The notes beneath the pieces are model-generated. The model worked only from the letters and a program-made list of their open reading frames with translations. It did not search any database and was not told where the DNA came from. A stretch of DNA of 64,000 nucleotides from CAVRCA01 sp963719345 (GTDB lineage: Bacteria > Pseudomonadota > Alphaproteobacteria > Acetobacterales > Acetobacteraceae), in NCBI GenBank assembly GCA_963719345.1, contig CAVRCA010000003.1, positions 62,001 to 126,000 of the forward strand, read 5' to 3'. A program made the position numbers and the translations under genes. Shown piece after piece: positions 19,594 through 28,740 of this stretch. How positions within the stretch are numbered: position 1 is the stretch's first letter; the number at the start of each line of letters is the position of its first letter.

Positions 19594-20031
19594 ATGCCGC
19601 ATGACGCAACGCCGTCCCCGCAGCCGCGACGCGGCGAAGACGGCTTTACCCTGCTCGAGATCCTCGTCGTCATCGCCATCCTCGGCCTGCTGATCGGTCT
19701 TGTCGCGCCGGCCGCGCTGCGCCAGCTCGGCTCGGCCCGCACGTCGGTCGCCCGGCAGTCGATCGAACGCATCTCCTCGGTGCTCGATCTCTACAAGCTC
19801 GATGTCGGCCGCTACCCATCGACCGAAGAGGGACTGCAAGCTCTGGTCAGCAAGCCGACCGATGTTGACAACTGGAACGGTCCCTACATCAAGGGCGGCG
19901 TGCCGGTCGACCCATGGAGCCACCCGTACACCTATCGCGATCCCTCGTCGCGCAGCGGCCGCGACTACGATCTCTGCTCGGCCGGGCCGCCCGGCACCGG
20001 TGGGAGCGAGGGTCAGATCTGCAATCCCTGA
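19594..20031 (+). CDS. gspG: Type II secretion major pseudopilin GspG
   Basis: This 145-residue major pseudopilin polymerises into the pseudopilus. It has the leader MPHDATPSPQPRRGEDG and then GFTLLEILVVIAILGLLIGLV. The family hallmark YKLDVGRYPSTEEGLQALV and the C-terminal calcium-loop region (NWNGPYIKG, VPVDPWSHPYTYRDPS) are present. It stands alone on the plus strand, convergent with gspK (23-base gap) and divergent from the transglycosylase gene. Confidence 0.95.
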   Translation: MPHDATPSPQPRRGEDGFTLLEILVVIAILGLLIGLVAPAALRQLGSARTSVARQSIERISSVLDLYKLDVGRYPSTEEGLQALVSKPTDVDNWNGPYIKGGVPVDPWSHPYTYRDPSSRSGRDYDLCSAGPPGTGGSEGQICNP

Positions 20032-20053
20032 ACTCGCCATCAGAACCTGCGCG

Positions 20054-20884
20054 CTATCCCTCCGGTGTTTCCCAGGTGAGGATCTGGAACGCATCCAAGC
20101 TGCCGTTCGGATCGGCCTTGATCCGCACCACCGCCTGACGGGTGAAACGCGCGCCGCCAGGTCCGGCCGCGGTCGGCGCGCACGGTGGCAGTCACGTCCG
20201 GGCGATCGGACGGGTCCTCCTCCGCGACGTCCCCGCCGGTGCGGGCGTCTTCGGATGCCTGCTCGCCAAGCGGATCGGCCGCCGAGCGCCTGACGCTGTT
20301 GTCGCCGTAGACCGACAGCAGCGGCTTGAGGCGGGCGAGGATGTCGGGCGCATGCCGAGAACCAGGCCGAGTTCGTCGAGGTTTTCGAACGGCCGTAATG
20401 CCGGCCCGTACGGAAGACCGGCGGCGCGGTACTGTGCCGCCTTGGCCCCGCCGGGTAGCGGTTCGACGCTGCGCGTGCGCCAATCGGCGATCGCGGCGGC
20501 GAGCGAGGTGGCACGGGCCGGGTCGAGACCGATGGTGCGGAGCAGTGCCGCCATCACTGCCGGCGGTGCGAAGTTCGGATTGATCTTCCGCGCCTCGTCC
20601 TCCATCCGCACCTCGACGACCGCCGCCGCGATCCGCAGGACGTGCGGCGTGCCGTCGGGCCGCCAGGCGCCCTGCATCAGGCGCAGAACGCTCTGGTTGA
20701 CCGCGCCGTCCGCCGCGGCCTCGGCAAGCGCGTTGCTGCGGATGTTCGCTGCAAGCTGCGTTTCGCTGCGCCCCGAGGCCAGGATCTGCGTCGCGATCAG
20801 GGACAGCAGCCCGAGCGTCCACAGCACGATCAGCAGCGCGAAACCGCGGTCCCGGCCGGCACGCAAGGCCGCTTCTCGCCTCAC
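20054..20884 (-). CDS. gspK: Type II secretion pseudopilin GspK, two frameshifts
   Basis: GspK caps the pseudopilus tip. It has the atypical leader RDRGFALLIVLWTLGLLSLIATQ and then DEARKINPNFAPPAVMAALLR and an ENLDELGLVLGM segment. A one-base loss near 20354 moves to the frame DILARLKPLLSVYGDNSVR. A second near 20170 leads to ARFTRQAVVRIKADPNG and the ending ILTWETPEG, stop at 20054. All pieces join to about 277 residues, normal for the family. The GTG start at 20884 overlaps the gspD stop (GTGA). Confidence 0.85.
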
Positions 20885-23269
20885 TCCAGTCCAAGCCGCT
20901 TGCGCAGCCGCGCGTTCGGGTCCGCCGAGCCGCTCGGCCTCGCCGCCTGCAGCTCGGCCGGTACCGCGGCGGAATTGATGAGCTGCTCGCGCAGGTCCTC
21001 GGTGAGCGCGCGGGCATCGCGCTGGTCGTGGATGACATGCGGCGTGATGAGCACGAGCAGTTCGGTACGGACGCGCTGGTTGTTCTGGCTGCCGGCAAGG
21101 AGGCCGAGCACCGGGATGTTCTTGAGCCATGGCAGGCCGGAATTGCCCCGCGTGTCGCTGTCGCGGATCAGGCCGGCGAGGCCGATCGTCTGGCCGTCCT
21201 GCACGACGACGCGCGAGGTGACGTTGCGTTCGAGGAAGGTCGGCGAGTTGAGCCCTTCCGTCGTCACCGTGGTCGCGACATCGCTGACCTCCTGTGCCAC
21301 GTCCATCGTGACCAGTCCGCCACTGTTCACCCGCGGTGTCACTTCGAGGATGACGCCGGTCGGCTGGTAGTTGACCGAGTTCACGACCGGCGCATTGCTG
21401 GTCAACGTGCTCTGCGATGTCTGGCTGAGGTAGGGCACCACGTTGCCGACCTGCAGCCGAGCCGATTGGTTGTCGAGCACCAGCAACTGGGGCGACGAGA
21501 GCACGTGGACCGTGGTGACGGCTTGCAGCGCGTTGATCGCGAACGGCGCGCCGCCGAGCCCGCTGCCGCCGATGACGAACCCCGGAAATCCGGTGGCGAA
21601 CTGGGAGGCGGACAGGTTGGCGGTGTTCAGCGTCTGCTCGACGTTGCTCAAAATCCCGTTGATGCCACCCGATTTGAAGAAGAACTGCGTGCCGTACTGC
21701 AGCGTGTGGTTCAGCGTGACCTCGGCGATGACGGCGTCGATGCGCACCTGCAGCGGCAGGATGTCGAGCTTGCGCAGCATCGCCTCGACCGTGTCCTCCT
21801 CGCGCTGGGTCGCGTAGATCACCAACGCGTTGTTCTGTTCGTTCGGGATGATCCGCATCTGATTGGGATTTGCTTGCCCGCCGGCGGCGCCGGTCGGCGG
21901 CTCGAGGCCACCCAGGAGAGGATTGGTCGTCGGAGCCTGCGCGGGCTGCGCCGCGCCCGGCCCCTGCTGACCCGGCCCCCCGGCCTGGTTGCCAAAACCC
22001 CCGCCGCCGCCTGCCAGCCCACCGCCGGCAAGGCCGCCGCCCGCTGATCCGCCAAAGCCGCCCGAGAGGCCGCCGCCCTGTGCTCCGCCGAACCCCCCGC
22101 CGCCGTAACCCCCGCCGTACCCGCCTCCATTGCCACCGAAGCCGCCGTTGCCGCCGGATTGGGAGCGCGGGCCGCCGAACCCGCCGCCGCCGGCGACGGT
22201 CTGGTTCGCCAGTCCCGGCGTGGTCTGGCCGGCGCCGCTCGGCTGCGCCGTCACGTTGTTCGGCGTAAAGGCCTGCTGCAGCACGAAGGCGACGTCGTTC
22301 GACTTGCCGTTCTGCAGGTAATAGACGTGCCAGCTTCGCACCGTCTGGGCACGGGCGCGGTTCACCAGGTTATAGATCCGGCGCACGTCGTCGAGGATTC
22401 GCGGCTGGCTGGCGATCACCAGCACGGCGTCGACGCGCTCCATCGGCACCACGCGCACGGCGCCGGCGAGCGAACTGCCGCCCTGCCCGCGCAGCGCATC
22501 CTGCAGCGCGCCCGCAAAATCCTTGACGCTTCCCGATGTCACCGGGAGCAGCGCGTAGGACTGGCCGGAGAGCACGTCGGTGTCGAAGCTGCGGATCAGC
22601 TCGATCAGGGTCGCGCGCGGCCCCGGCTCGCCGCTGACCAGCAGCGCGTTGCTGCCGGCGGCCGGCACCACCTTGGCGCCGTTGCCGACGAATTGCTGCA
22701 AAACCTTCGCGAGATCGTCGGCGCTGGCGTATCGCAGCGGCACCACCGTCGCCCCGGCGGCAGCGTCGCCGCCGGCGATCTCCAGCGTCCCGGCGGCGGC
22801 GGCGGCGGGGACGATCCGGTAGAGCGCGCCCGATTGCAGCAGCGACGCGCCGGCCTGGCCGAGCAGCACCTGCAGGGTGGGGAGTAGCTGGGCGCGGCGT
22901 CAGCGGGCGCGAGGTGTGCAGCGTCGCGGTGCCATGCACGGCGGGATCGATCGTGTAATTGACCTTCAGCAGGTTGCCGAGGATCTGCGCCGCGATCTCG
23001 CGAATATCGGTGTCGGCAAAATCGAGCGAAATGTCGCCGCCGCCCTCCGCGCGCGTGCCCGGACCGGGCGGCGCAGTCGCCGGGCTGCCGATGGAGACCT
23101 GCGCCGGCGGCTCGGCTTCGGGCGTGCCAACCTTGGCGTTGACCCGCGGCTGCGCGACGCCGCTGTCGAGCGCCGGAAGGGGCAGAGGCTCGATGACGGG
23201 CGCGGGCGTGCTCTCGCAGCCGGCGAGCAGGATCGCCAGAAGGAGCCTTGGCAGCAAGCGAACAATCAT
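20881..23269 (-). CDS. gspD: Type II secretion outer-membrane secretin GspD, lipobox, one frameshift
   Basis: About 796 residues. The N terminus MIVRLLPRLLLAILLAGCES has a lipobox (LAGC), predicting a lipoprotein secretin. N0 (ISLDFADTDIREIAAQIL) comes before a one-base insertion near 22897, then N1-N3 (VPLRYASADDLAKVLQQF; MERVDAVLVIASQPRILDD). A long Gly-rich stretch (about 21960-22200) interrupts the N3 region. The secretin barrel carries VHVLSSPQLLVLDNQ, VGNVVPYLSQT, GVILEVTPRVN, GQTIGLAGLIRD and LPWLKNIPVLGLL. It overlaps gspK downstream (GTGA) and the C/N-like gene upstream (ATGA). Confidence 0.92.
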
Positions 23270-23868
23270 CTGGTCCGTCGCACCGCCGCGCCGTTGCCGG
23301 CGCCGCTTGGGAGAGCCGCGCCGGACGGGTTGATGCCCGCAACCCCCGCCGCACCCGAGGCTGGCGGCAATGCCGGTTTGCCCGCCTCGGGAGCGGGAGC
23401 GGTGCGGTCGAACGAAGGGCCGATGGTGCGCTGGCCATCCGGCCCGGACAGCATCACCTCGCCGGGTGCGATCGAGCGCACGGTCCACGGCCCGACCCGC
23501 CCGCCTTCGTCGACCACGAGGGGACGACCGCCATCCGCCTCGGCGGCGAAGATCGCACGGTGTCCCTCGGTGCTGACCAACGTGCCCGCGAGGCGCGGCA
23601 GGTGCGGCCCCCCGCTGGTCGCGGCGACGGTTCCGGCCGCGGGCGGACGGCGGTCCGGCGCAAACAGCGGACGCGCCAGGCTGGTCGCGATCCATTGCTC
23701 GACGCGAGTCGGCGGTTGTGGCCCGCGAGCCGGCTCCGCCCTGCGCGGCGGCCGATCCGACGGGAGTGCGTCGGCGGTCGCGTCGCCGGAACGGCCGAAC
23801 TCGACGGCGATCACGGCGAGAAGGCTCAAGGCAAGCACAGAGGTGGCAATAGCGCCCGGTCGCGTCAT
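23266..23868 (-). CDS. GspC/GspN-like inner-membrane protein with HR-like domain
   Basis: This 200-residue protein has one N-terminal membrane helix (AIATSVLALSLLAVIAVEF) and a periplasmic part. The segment IATSLARPLFAPDRRPP followed by RLAGTLVSTEGHRAIFAAE and GGRVGPWTVRSIAPGEVMLSG resembles the homology region of GspC, which contacts the secretin N0 domain. The C terminus is Pro/Ala/Gly rich, with no PDZ domain. It is coupled by ATGA overlaps to gspM upstream and gspD downstream. Whether to call it GspC or the short GspN of alphaproteobacterial clusters is open. Confidence 0.68.
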   Translation of the reverse strand: MTRPGAIATSVLALSLLAVIAVEFGRSGDATADALPSDRPPRRAEPARGPQPPTRVEQWIATSLARPLFAPDRRPPAAGTVAATSGGPHLPRLAGTLVSTEGHRAIFAAEADGGRPLVVDEGGRVGPWTVRSIAPGEVMLSGPDGQRTIGPSFDRTAPAPEAGKPALPPASGAAGVAGINPSGAALPSGAGNGAAVRRTR

Positions 23869-24447
23869 TGCCCAGTCGCCCGCTTCTCGGCAGGGTGGAA
23901 GGCGAACACCGACAGGCTGGCGTCGATCGAGCCCCGCGTTCCGGCGAGCCGCAGTCCGGTGCGTGCCGACGCGCAGATCGTCGACCAGCATCTGCGGTGT
24001 GGCGTCCTCGATTGCCTGCAGGAGCTGGATCAGCGCCGGCCAGTCGGTGGCGAAGCCGAGGCGGAGGCCGATCCGCGCATAGGCGCCGCGCGGCTCGACC
24101 GGCAGCGTCTCCACCCGGCTCAGCCGGATTCCGGCCTGCTCGGCCATCGCCTGCAACAACTCCTGCAGCCGCGCGCTGGCGATCGCGTCGCTGCCGGCCT
24201 CGAGCACCGCGCTTGGACCGGGCGTATCGGCGGCGCTGTCGTGCACCTGCTGGCGAAGCGCCGGCAGGGTGGCGACCAGCTCGCTCATGCGCCGGGCCAG
24301 TGCGCGCCGCTGGCGCAGGCTCTCGGCGCCGTCCGCGTATCGCTCGACCAGCGGCGCGGCGACGCCGATCCAGAGTGCGGCCAGCACCAACAGGGTCAGC
24401 CCGAGTGCGAGCAGGCCGCCGCGTCGGCCGGTGGGCAGCGCGTTCAA
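23865..24447 (-). CDS. gspM: Type II secretion protein GspM, one frameshift
   Basis: About 194 residues: one membrane helix (LLALGLTLLVLAALWIGVAAPLV), a coiled coil (ESLRQRRALARRMSELVATL) and a ferredoxin-like periplasmic domain (LQELLQAMAEQAGIRLSRVE). A single-base gain near 23970 moves to the frame RLAGTRGSIDASLSVFAFH, ending AEKRATGQ at 23865. Without the correction the ORF runs on into the next gene and looks like a 393-residue fusion, which I reject. The start is a TTG at 24447 overlapping the gspL stop (TTGA). GspM pairs with GspL in the inner-membrane platform. Confidence 0.82.
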
Positions 24448-25502
24448 CGCTCCGGCCCCAGGTCGAGGGCGATCGAGAACACGTCGGCCTGGCCGCGTTC
24501 GACCCGGGTGACGGGGGCGACGAAAGCGGGGTTGCGGAACGTCGGCTCGGCGGCCAAGGCGGGGATGAGCCGCGCGGCGGCGGCGGACTGTCCGGCAAGG
24601 CTGAGCCGGCCGCGGCGCAGCTGCATCTCCGTCAGGAAAGTGTCATCCGGCAGGATATCGGTGACGGCGGCGATCACCCGCAGCGGGTCACCCAGGCGGG
24701 CACGCTCGGCAGCGATGACGTCGGACCCGGCCTCGTTGCCGGCGATGCGTTGCCGCAGCGCCTCGGCCTCGGCGACGCGGGGCCGCAGCATCTCGATCCG
24801 GTTCTCGACGTCCGCGCGGTCCAGCGCCTGCCGCACGAAGGGCAGCCCGACGGCGGTCAGCGCGAGTGCCGTGCAGGCAATGCCGGCCAACTTGGGCGCC
24901 GCCCGGCCGAGACGCGTGCGCGCCTCGTCCGGCCGGTCGAGCGGGATCGCGCGCACCTCCTCGGCGGTCGTCGGCTTCCAGCAAGCGGGGCGTCACGCCG
25001 GCCGCGTCGAGCATCGCGAGCACCGATCGCAGATCCGGCCCGCGGCACGATCGAGAGGCGCAGGTGAAGGCGGCCCTGGTCGCGGTCTCGCCGCAGGAGA
25101 CCCCAGGCCCAGAACACCTCTTCGGCCGCGAACGGCGTCAGCCGGATCGAGCTCGTAGGCCAAAGCTCGAGCCGGGTCGCGCTCGGCGGCAATCGGCAGC
25201 GTAACCTCACGCTCCAGCAACCATGACGACGCGAGGCGCAGCACCACCGTCGCCGGCTGCTTGATCCGTACCAGGCGGTCGCGCAACAGCCGGCCGGCCT
25301 CCGGAGCGAGCGCGAAATGTCCGAGCGGGCGCTCGCGCTTGTTGCGGCGCAATGACACGTCGACCGACGTCGCATTCGTGCCGGATGTGGTCGCCACCGT
25401 GACGACGAGCGCGCTGCTGCGCTGGGACGCCCAGGCCCACACCGAGCGGGGCACAAGGCCGATGATCTGCTCGGCCCACCAGGCCAGGAATTCCGTCACC
25501 AT
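24444..25502 (-). CDS. gspL: Type II secretion protein GspL, several frameshifts
   Basis: About 352 residues across four frame segments, broken near 25150, 25030 and 24960. The N-terminal cytoplasmic part (MVTEFLAWWAEQIIGLVPR..., FALAPEAGRLLRDRL) is the actin-like half that binds GspE. The C-terminal part has a membrane helix (IACTALALTAVGLPFV) and a PilN-like periplasmic domain (LRVIAAVTDILPDDTFLTEM, QSAAAARLIPALAAEPTF). Each fragment is well conserved, so I treat it as one gene with sequencing errors. It overlaps gspM by four bases. Confidence 0.78.
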
Positions 25503-25593
25503 GCGATCAGGTCGCCGTGCTGCGTGGCCTGCGCCGCCGAGGCCGGGGCGGCGGTGCCGTGGGACGCACGTCTAGTCTGAGGAATGGAGCGCA

Positions 25594-26046
25594 TCAAGGG
25601 AGGCCGGCAGGCATCGGCGCCAGCCGCTCGCTTACCAGGCGCACCTCACGACTCCGGCGGGCGGCGACCCAGGTGATCGCCACATCGATGGCGTAGAGCG
25701 TGACGCCGATCGGCTCGACCGTTACGCCGAGCGCGGGAGCGGCCTGGTCCATCTCCGGCTTGCGCCTGAATGTCTCGGCCGGATGGACGCGGACATGCCA
25801 GCGAAATCCGCCGCCATCGTCGCCCTCCCGCTCACCCGGTACGAGCGTCACGGCCTCGGCGGCAAGATGCGAGCGCGCGCGGGACACCGCCTGCTCATAG
25901 GCGGTCGCGGCCTGAACCGACAGCAAGCCCTGCAGCGAACCGGAAAACAACACCGAGAGCGCCATTGCGGCGATGATGAACGCGATCAGTACCTCGAGCA
26001 GCGTGAACCCGCCGCAGGGTTCACCGACCTGCACCCGCTTCCGCAT
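25594..26046 (-). CDS. gspI: Type II secretion minor pseudopilin GspI
   Basis: This 150-residue pseudopilin has the leader MRKRVQVGEPCG and then GFTLLEVLIAFIIAAMALSVLF. A conserved early segment (LQGLLSVQAATAYEQAVSRARSHL) fits GspI, and DVAITWVAARRSREVRLVSERL closes it. A GTG two codons upstream (26052) is an alternative start. It is the first gene of the minus-strand unit I-L-M-C/N-D-K, with 91 bases before gspL. Confidence 0.85.
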   Translation of the reverse strand: MRKRVQVGEPCGGFTLLEVLIAFIIAAMALSVLFSGSLQGLLSVQAATAYEQAVSRARSHLAAEAVTLVPGEREGDDGGGFRWHVRVHPAETFRRKPEMDQAAPALGVTVEPIGVTLYAIDVAITWVAARRSREVRLVSERLAPMPAGLP

Positions 26047-26260
26047 CGTCACGCCCGGCCGCCCCGAACCTCAGGATCCGGGTCAGAGTTTATCAGATCA
26101 GTTCCCTCCGCCCTCATCCGAAATGACGGCTGCCCTCCGCCGTGTCCCAGCCGCCGCGCGCCTCGAAGCGAATCAGGCCCGCCATTATAGTGCGAAGCAG
26201 CGCCCTCGGATGCAGCCCGGATGGTAGCACTCGGCGTAGCCAATTCGGAGCGACCGTTGG

Positions 26261-26884
26261 ATGGCGGTTTCGGCATACCTGGCGGGTCCCGATGTCTTTC
26301 TGCCCGCGGCGGAGCGGCACGCGAGACGCAAGATCGCGATCTGCGCGGCGCATGGCATCGACGGACGCGCCCCGCTCGACGAGATGATGGGCAATGTCCC
26401 TGCATCACCCCATGCAATGCCGATGTGGCAGGCGATCTTTTGCCAAAACCTGGCGCTGATGGAGAGCTGCGACGTCGTCATCGCCAATCTCACGCCGTTT
26501 CGCGGCGCGTCCGCCGACGCGGGCACCCTTGTCGAGCTTGGCTGGTTCCTCGGCCGGGGCCGTCCCGTGTTCGGCTACTCGAACACGGCAGTCCCCTTCA
26601 CCGAGCGCATCCGACGGCAGACCGCCCTCATACCTGATCCGGCGGGAGATCTCGTCGTTGAGGATTTTGGCCTGATCGACAACCTGATGATACCCGGCGC
26701 CGTGCAGCTCGGCTCCGGCTACCCCATCGTCGTGCCGACAGACGGTCGGGAGCGGGGCTTTGACGCCCTGGACGTCTTCGAGCGCTGTGTCGCACTTCTG
26801 GCGGGCGGAGGATTGCCTCTCTTGCGAGACGACGCAACCATGCCGAGCACGACCTCGCAATGGGCGGCGCGGCGAAATCGGTGA
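26261..26884 (+). CDS. Nucleoside 2-deoxyribosyltransferase-family protein
   Basis: This 207-residue protein has the family opening AYLAGPDVFLP, then MESCDVVIANLTPFRGASADAGTLVELGWFLGRGRPVFGYSN. That contains the conserved Asp/Glu pair (SADAGT and VELG) and the substrate-binding FRG of PF05014. Members exchange the base of deoxynucleosides or hydrolyse the N-glycosidic bond, a salvage or nucleotide-sanitation role. The start ATG 26261 is immediately before the conserved beta strand. It overlaps the next gene by four bases (GTGA). Confidence 0.87.
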   Translation: MAVSAYLAGPDVFLPAAERHARRKIAICAAHGIDGRAPLDEMMGNVPASPHAMPMWQAIFCQNLALMESCDVVIANLTPFRGASADAGTLVELGWFLGRGRPVFGYSNTAVPFTERIRRQTALIPDPAGDLVVEDFGLIDNLMIPGAVQLGSGYPIVVPTDGRERGFDALDVFERCVALLAGGGLPLLRDDATMPSTTSQWAARRNR

Positions 26885-27744
26885 ACATCGGCTGCGCGGC
26901 GTTGGTCGCTGGCCTCGCTTTGGCCTCGACACTCGTAGCCAGGGCCGAAGCCGCCGAAATCTGCCGCTACACCGGTCGCGCCGATCACTCCGGGCAACTC
27001 GCGGTCCGCACCGAGGTCACGGCGGCCGGCGGAGCGGTCACGGTCGACGTCACCTTCGCGCTGGCGACGAATGTTTGGTTCTTCGACGTCCAGTATCTCG
27101 CCGAGGAGATCAGCACCTGGCGGGCGGGCGAACTCCAGAACCTCGCGGTCAATACCCGCTATGGCGTGGACGGCCGGATGCGGCGCCAGCAATGGGACGT
27201 GTTCGTACGGACGCCCGATGGACTGGAGGCACGCCGGGTCCAGGCCAAGACGCTGGCCGACCTTCGCCGCCGGCACCCCCTCTTCGCGACCCATTGGGAC
27301 CCGGCGACCTTCGGTCAGCCCTGGCTGCAGGATTATGCGGGGGCGCTGCCGGAACGCAGGCCCGACCTCGACCTGCCGCGCCAGGCGGCGCCGTCTGACC
27401 TGCGCACGCCGCTCGCCCTGGCCTTCTACTGGAGCCGCTGGCTGCCCTCGGGCGGCGAGGACGTGCCCGTGTTCCTGCCGGGCTTCAAGCGGGACGCGCG
27501 CCTCGACTTCGCCGTCGGGGCCGCCGCCTCGGGCGACGGCTGGCGATCCTGGCAAGCACCGCTCCGCCACGTGGGCCTGAGCGCCACGGTGCCTTCGACG
27601 GCCGGCGTTTGGGTGTCGCAGGACGGGCACTTGCTGCAGCTCGCCTTCGACGTGCACGCGCGGCAAGGCTCGGCACGGGGCGTCATCCGCGCGCAGGGCT
27701 GCCAGGGCGTTGCAATCACGCCGGCGGTTACGATGCAGCGATGA
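26881..27744 (+). CDS. DUF6134 family exported protein
   Basis: A signal peptide (CAALVAGLALASTLVARAEAAE) leads a beta-rich periplasmic protein of about 287 residues. It carries the DUF6134 signatures TRYGVDGRMRRQQWDVF, HPLFATHWDPATFGQPWL and DLRTPLALAFYWSRWLP. Function is unknown for the family. Either the GTG at 26881, overlapping the upstream stop (GTGA), or the ATG at 26860 is the start; I favour GTG as it sits closer to the signal peptide. It is convergent with the rbs operon, 15 bases apart. Confidence 0.78.
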   Translation: MNIGCAALVAGLALASTLVARAEAAEICRYTGRADHSGQLAVRTEVTAAGGAVTVDVTFALATNVWFFDVQYLAEEISTWRAGELQNLAVNTRYGVDGRMRRQQWDVFVRTPDGLEARRVQAKTLADLRRRHPLFATHWDPATFGQPWLQDYAGALPERRPDLDLPRQAAPSDLRTPLALAFYWSRWLPSGGEDVPVFLPGFKRDARLDFAVGAAASGDGWRSWQAPLRHVGLSATVPSTAGVWVSQDGHLLQLAFDVHARQGSARGVIRAQGCQGVAITPAVTMQR

Positions 27745-27759
27745 CGGCGCGGGGAGCCG

Positions 27760-28740
27760 TCAGGCGGCACCGCCGCGCGCAGGCCGCAGAACGGCGGCGC
27801 GCTGGCGGCGCTGCTCGATCTGGCGGTCGGCGAGCACGCCGAGCAGGATCACCGTCCCCATGACCGCGAAGTTCAGGGAACTCGGGATGCCCAGGATGTT
27901 GACCAGGTTCTGCAACACCTGCAGCAGCGCGGTGCCCAGCACGATGCCGATGATCGAGCCTTCCCCGCCACGCAGACTGCAGCCGCCCAGCACGGCAGCA
28001 GCGATGGCATAAAGCTCGTAGAAATTGCCGAACGAGCTTGGCGAGACCGAATTGGTGTAAAAGACCAGCAATATCGTCGAGAGACCGGCGAGGCCGCCGC
28101 TGATGATGTAGGTGCCCGCCACTATGGCGCGGGTGCGGATGCCCGAGAATCGCGCCGCTTCCTCGTTCTTGCCGACCGCGAAGAGATGGCGGCCGAACAC
28201 CGAACGGTGCAGCACCACCCACATCACGGCCGCCACCACGATCAACAACATGAACGTGTGCGGGATTCCCCAGCTGCGCCCCGAGGCGAGCCACCCGACC
28301 GCGTCGTAGTCGTCGCCGTAGCCGAACCCCATCGTCGCGTCTTCGGTGTAGTAGCGCGCGGCGCCGCGATAGATCAGCAGGCCGCACAGCGTAACGACGA
28401 AAGGCTGCAGTCGCGCACGGGCGACCAGGAATCCTTGCAGCGCGCCGAGCACGAGACCGCCGGCAATCGTCGCGGCCAGGGCCACCGGCCAGGGGAGGCC
28501 GCGATTGACCAACAGATCGATGAACACGACGCCGAGCAGCGCGAACATCGAGCCGACCGAAAGATCGATCCCGCCGGTGATGATCACCAGACCTTCGCCG
28601 ATGCTGAAGATGCCGAAAAGGCCGATGAGATTGGCCATGTCGAGCAGGTTGACGCCGGACAGAAACAGCGGATTGAGCAGCGCCGTGATGCCGCCGACCA
28701 CGACCAGCAGCACCAAAAGGCCGAGTTCCTTCTTGCCCAT
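27760..28740 (-). CDS. Ribose-type sugar ABC transporter permease
   Basis: This 326-residue RbsC-like permease has about ten hydrophobic segments and the family motif EGLVIITGGIDLSVGSMFAL. The cytoplasmic loop contacting the ATPase (AVGKNEEAARFSGI) and the LGGCSLRGGEGSIIG region are present. It forms the membrane channel with the RbsA-like ATPase upstream, overlapping that gene by one base. The sugar cannot be named from sequence. Confidence 0.9.
   Translation of the reverse strand: MGKKELGLLVLLVVVGGITALLNPLFLSGVNLLDMANLIGLFGIFSIGEGLVIITGGIDLSVGSMFALLGVVFIDLLVNRGLPWPVALAATIAGGLVLGALQGFLVARARLQPFVVTLCGLLIYRGAARYYTEDATMGFGYGDDYDAVGWLASGRSWGIPHTFMLLIVVAAVMWVVLHRSVFGRHLFAVGKNEEAARFSGIRTRAIVAGTYIISGGLAGLSTILLVFYTNSVSPSSFGNFYELYAIAAAVLGGCSLRGGEGSIIGIVLGTALLQVLQNLVNILGIPSSLNFAVMGTVILLGVLADRQIEQRRQRAAVLRPARGGAA

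Noticed and set aside
23266..24447. An apparent 393-residue GspM-GspC/N fusion
   Set aside because: The correct end of GspM is found in another frame (ending AEKRATGQ at 23865) and a normal ATG with overlap starts the next gene; the fusion results from one indel.
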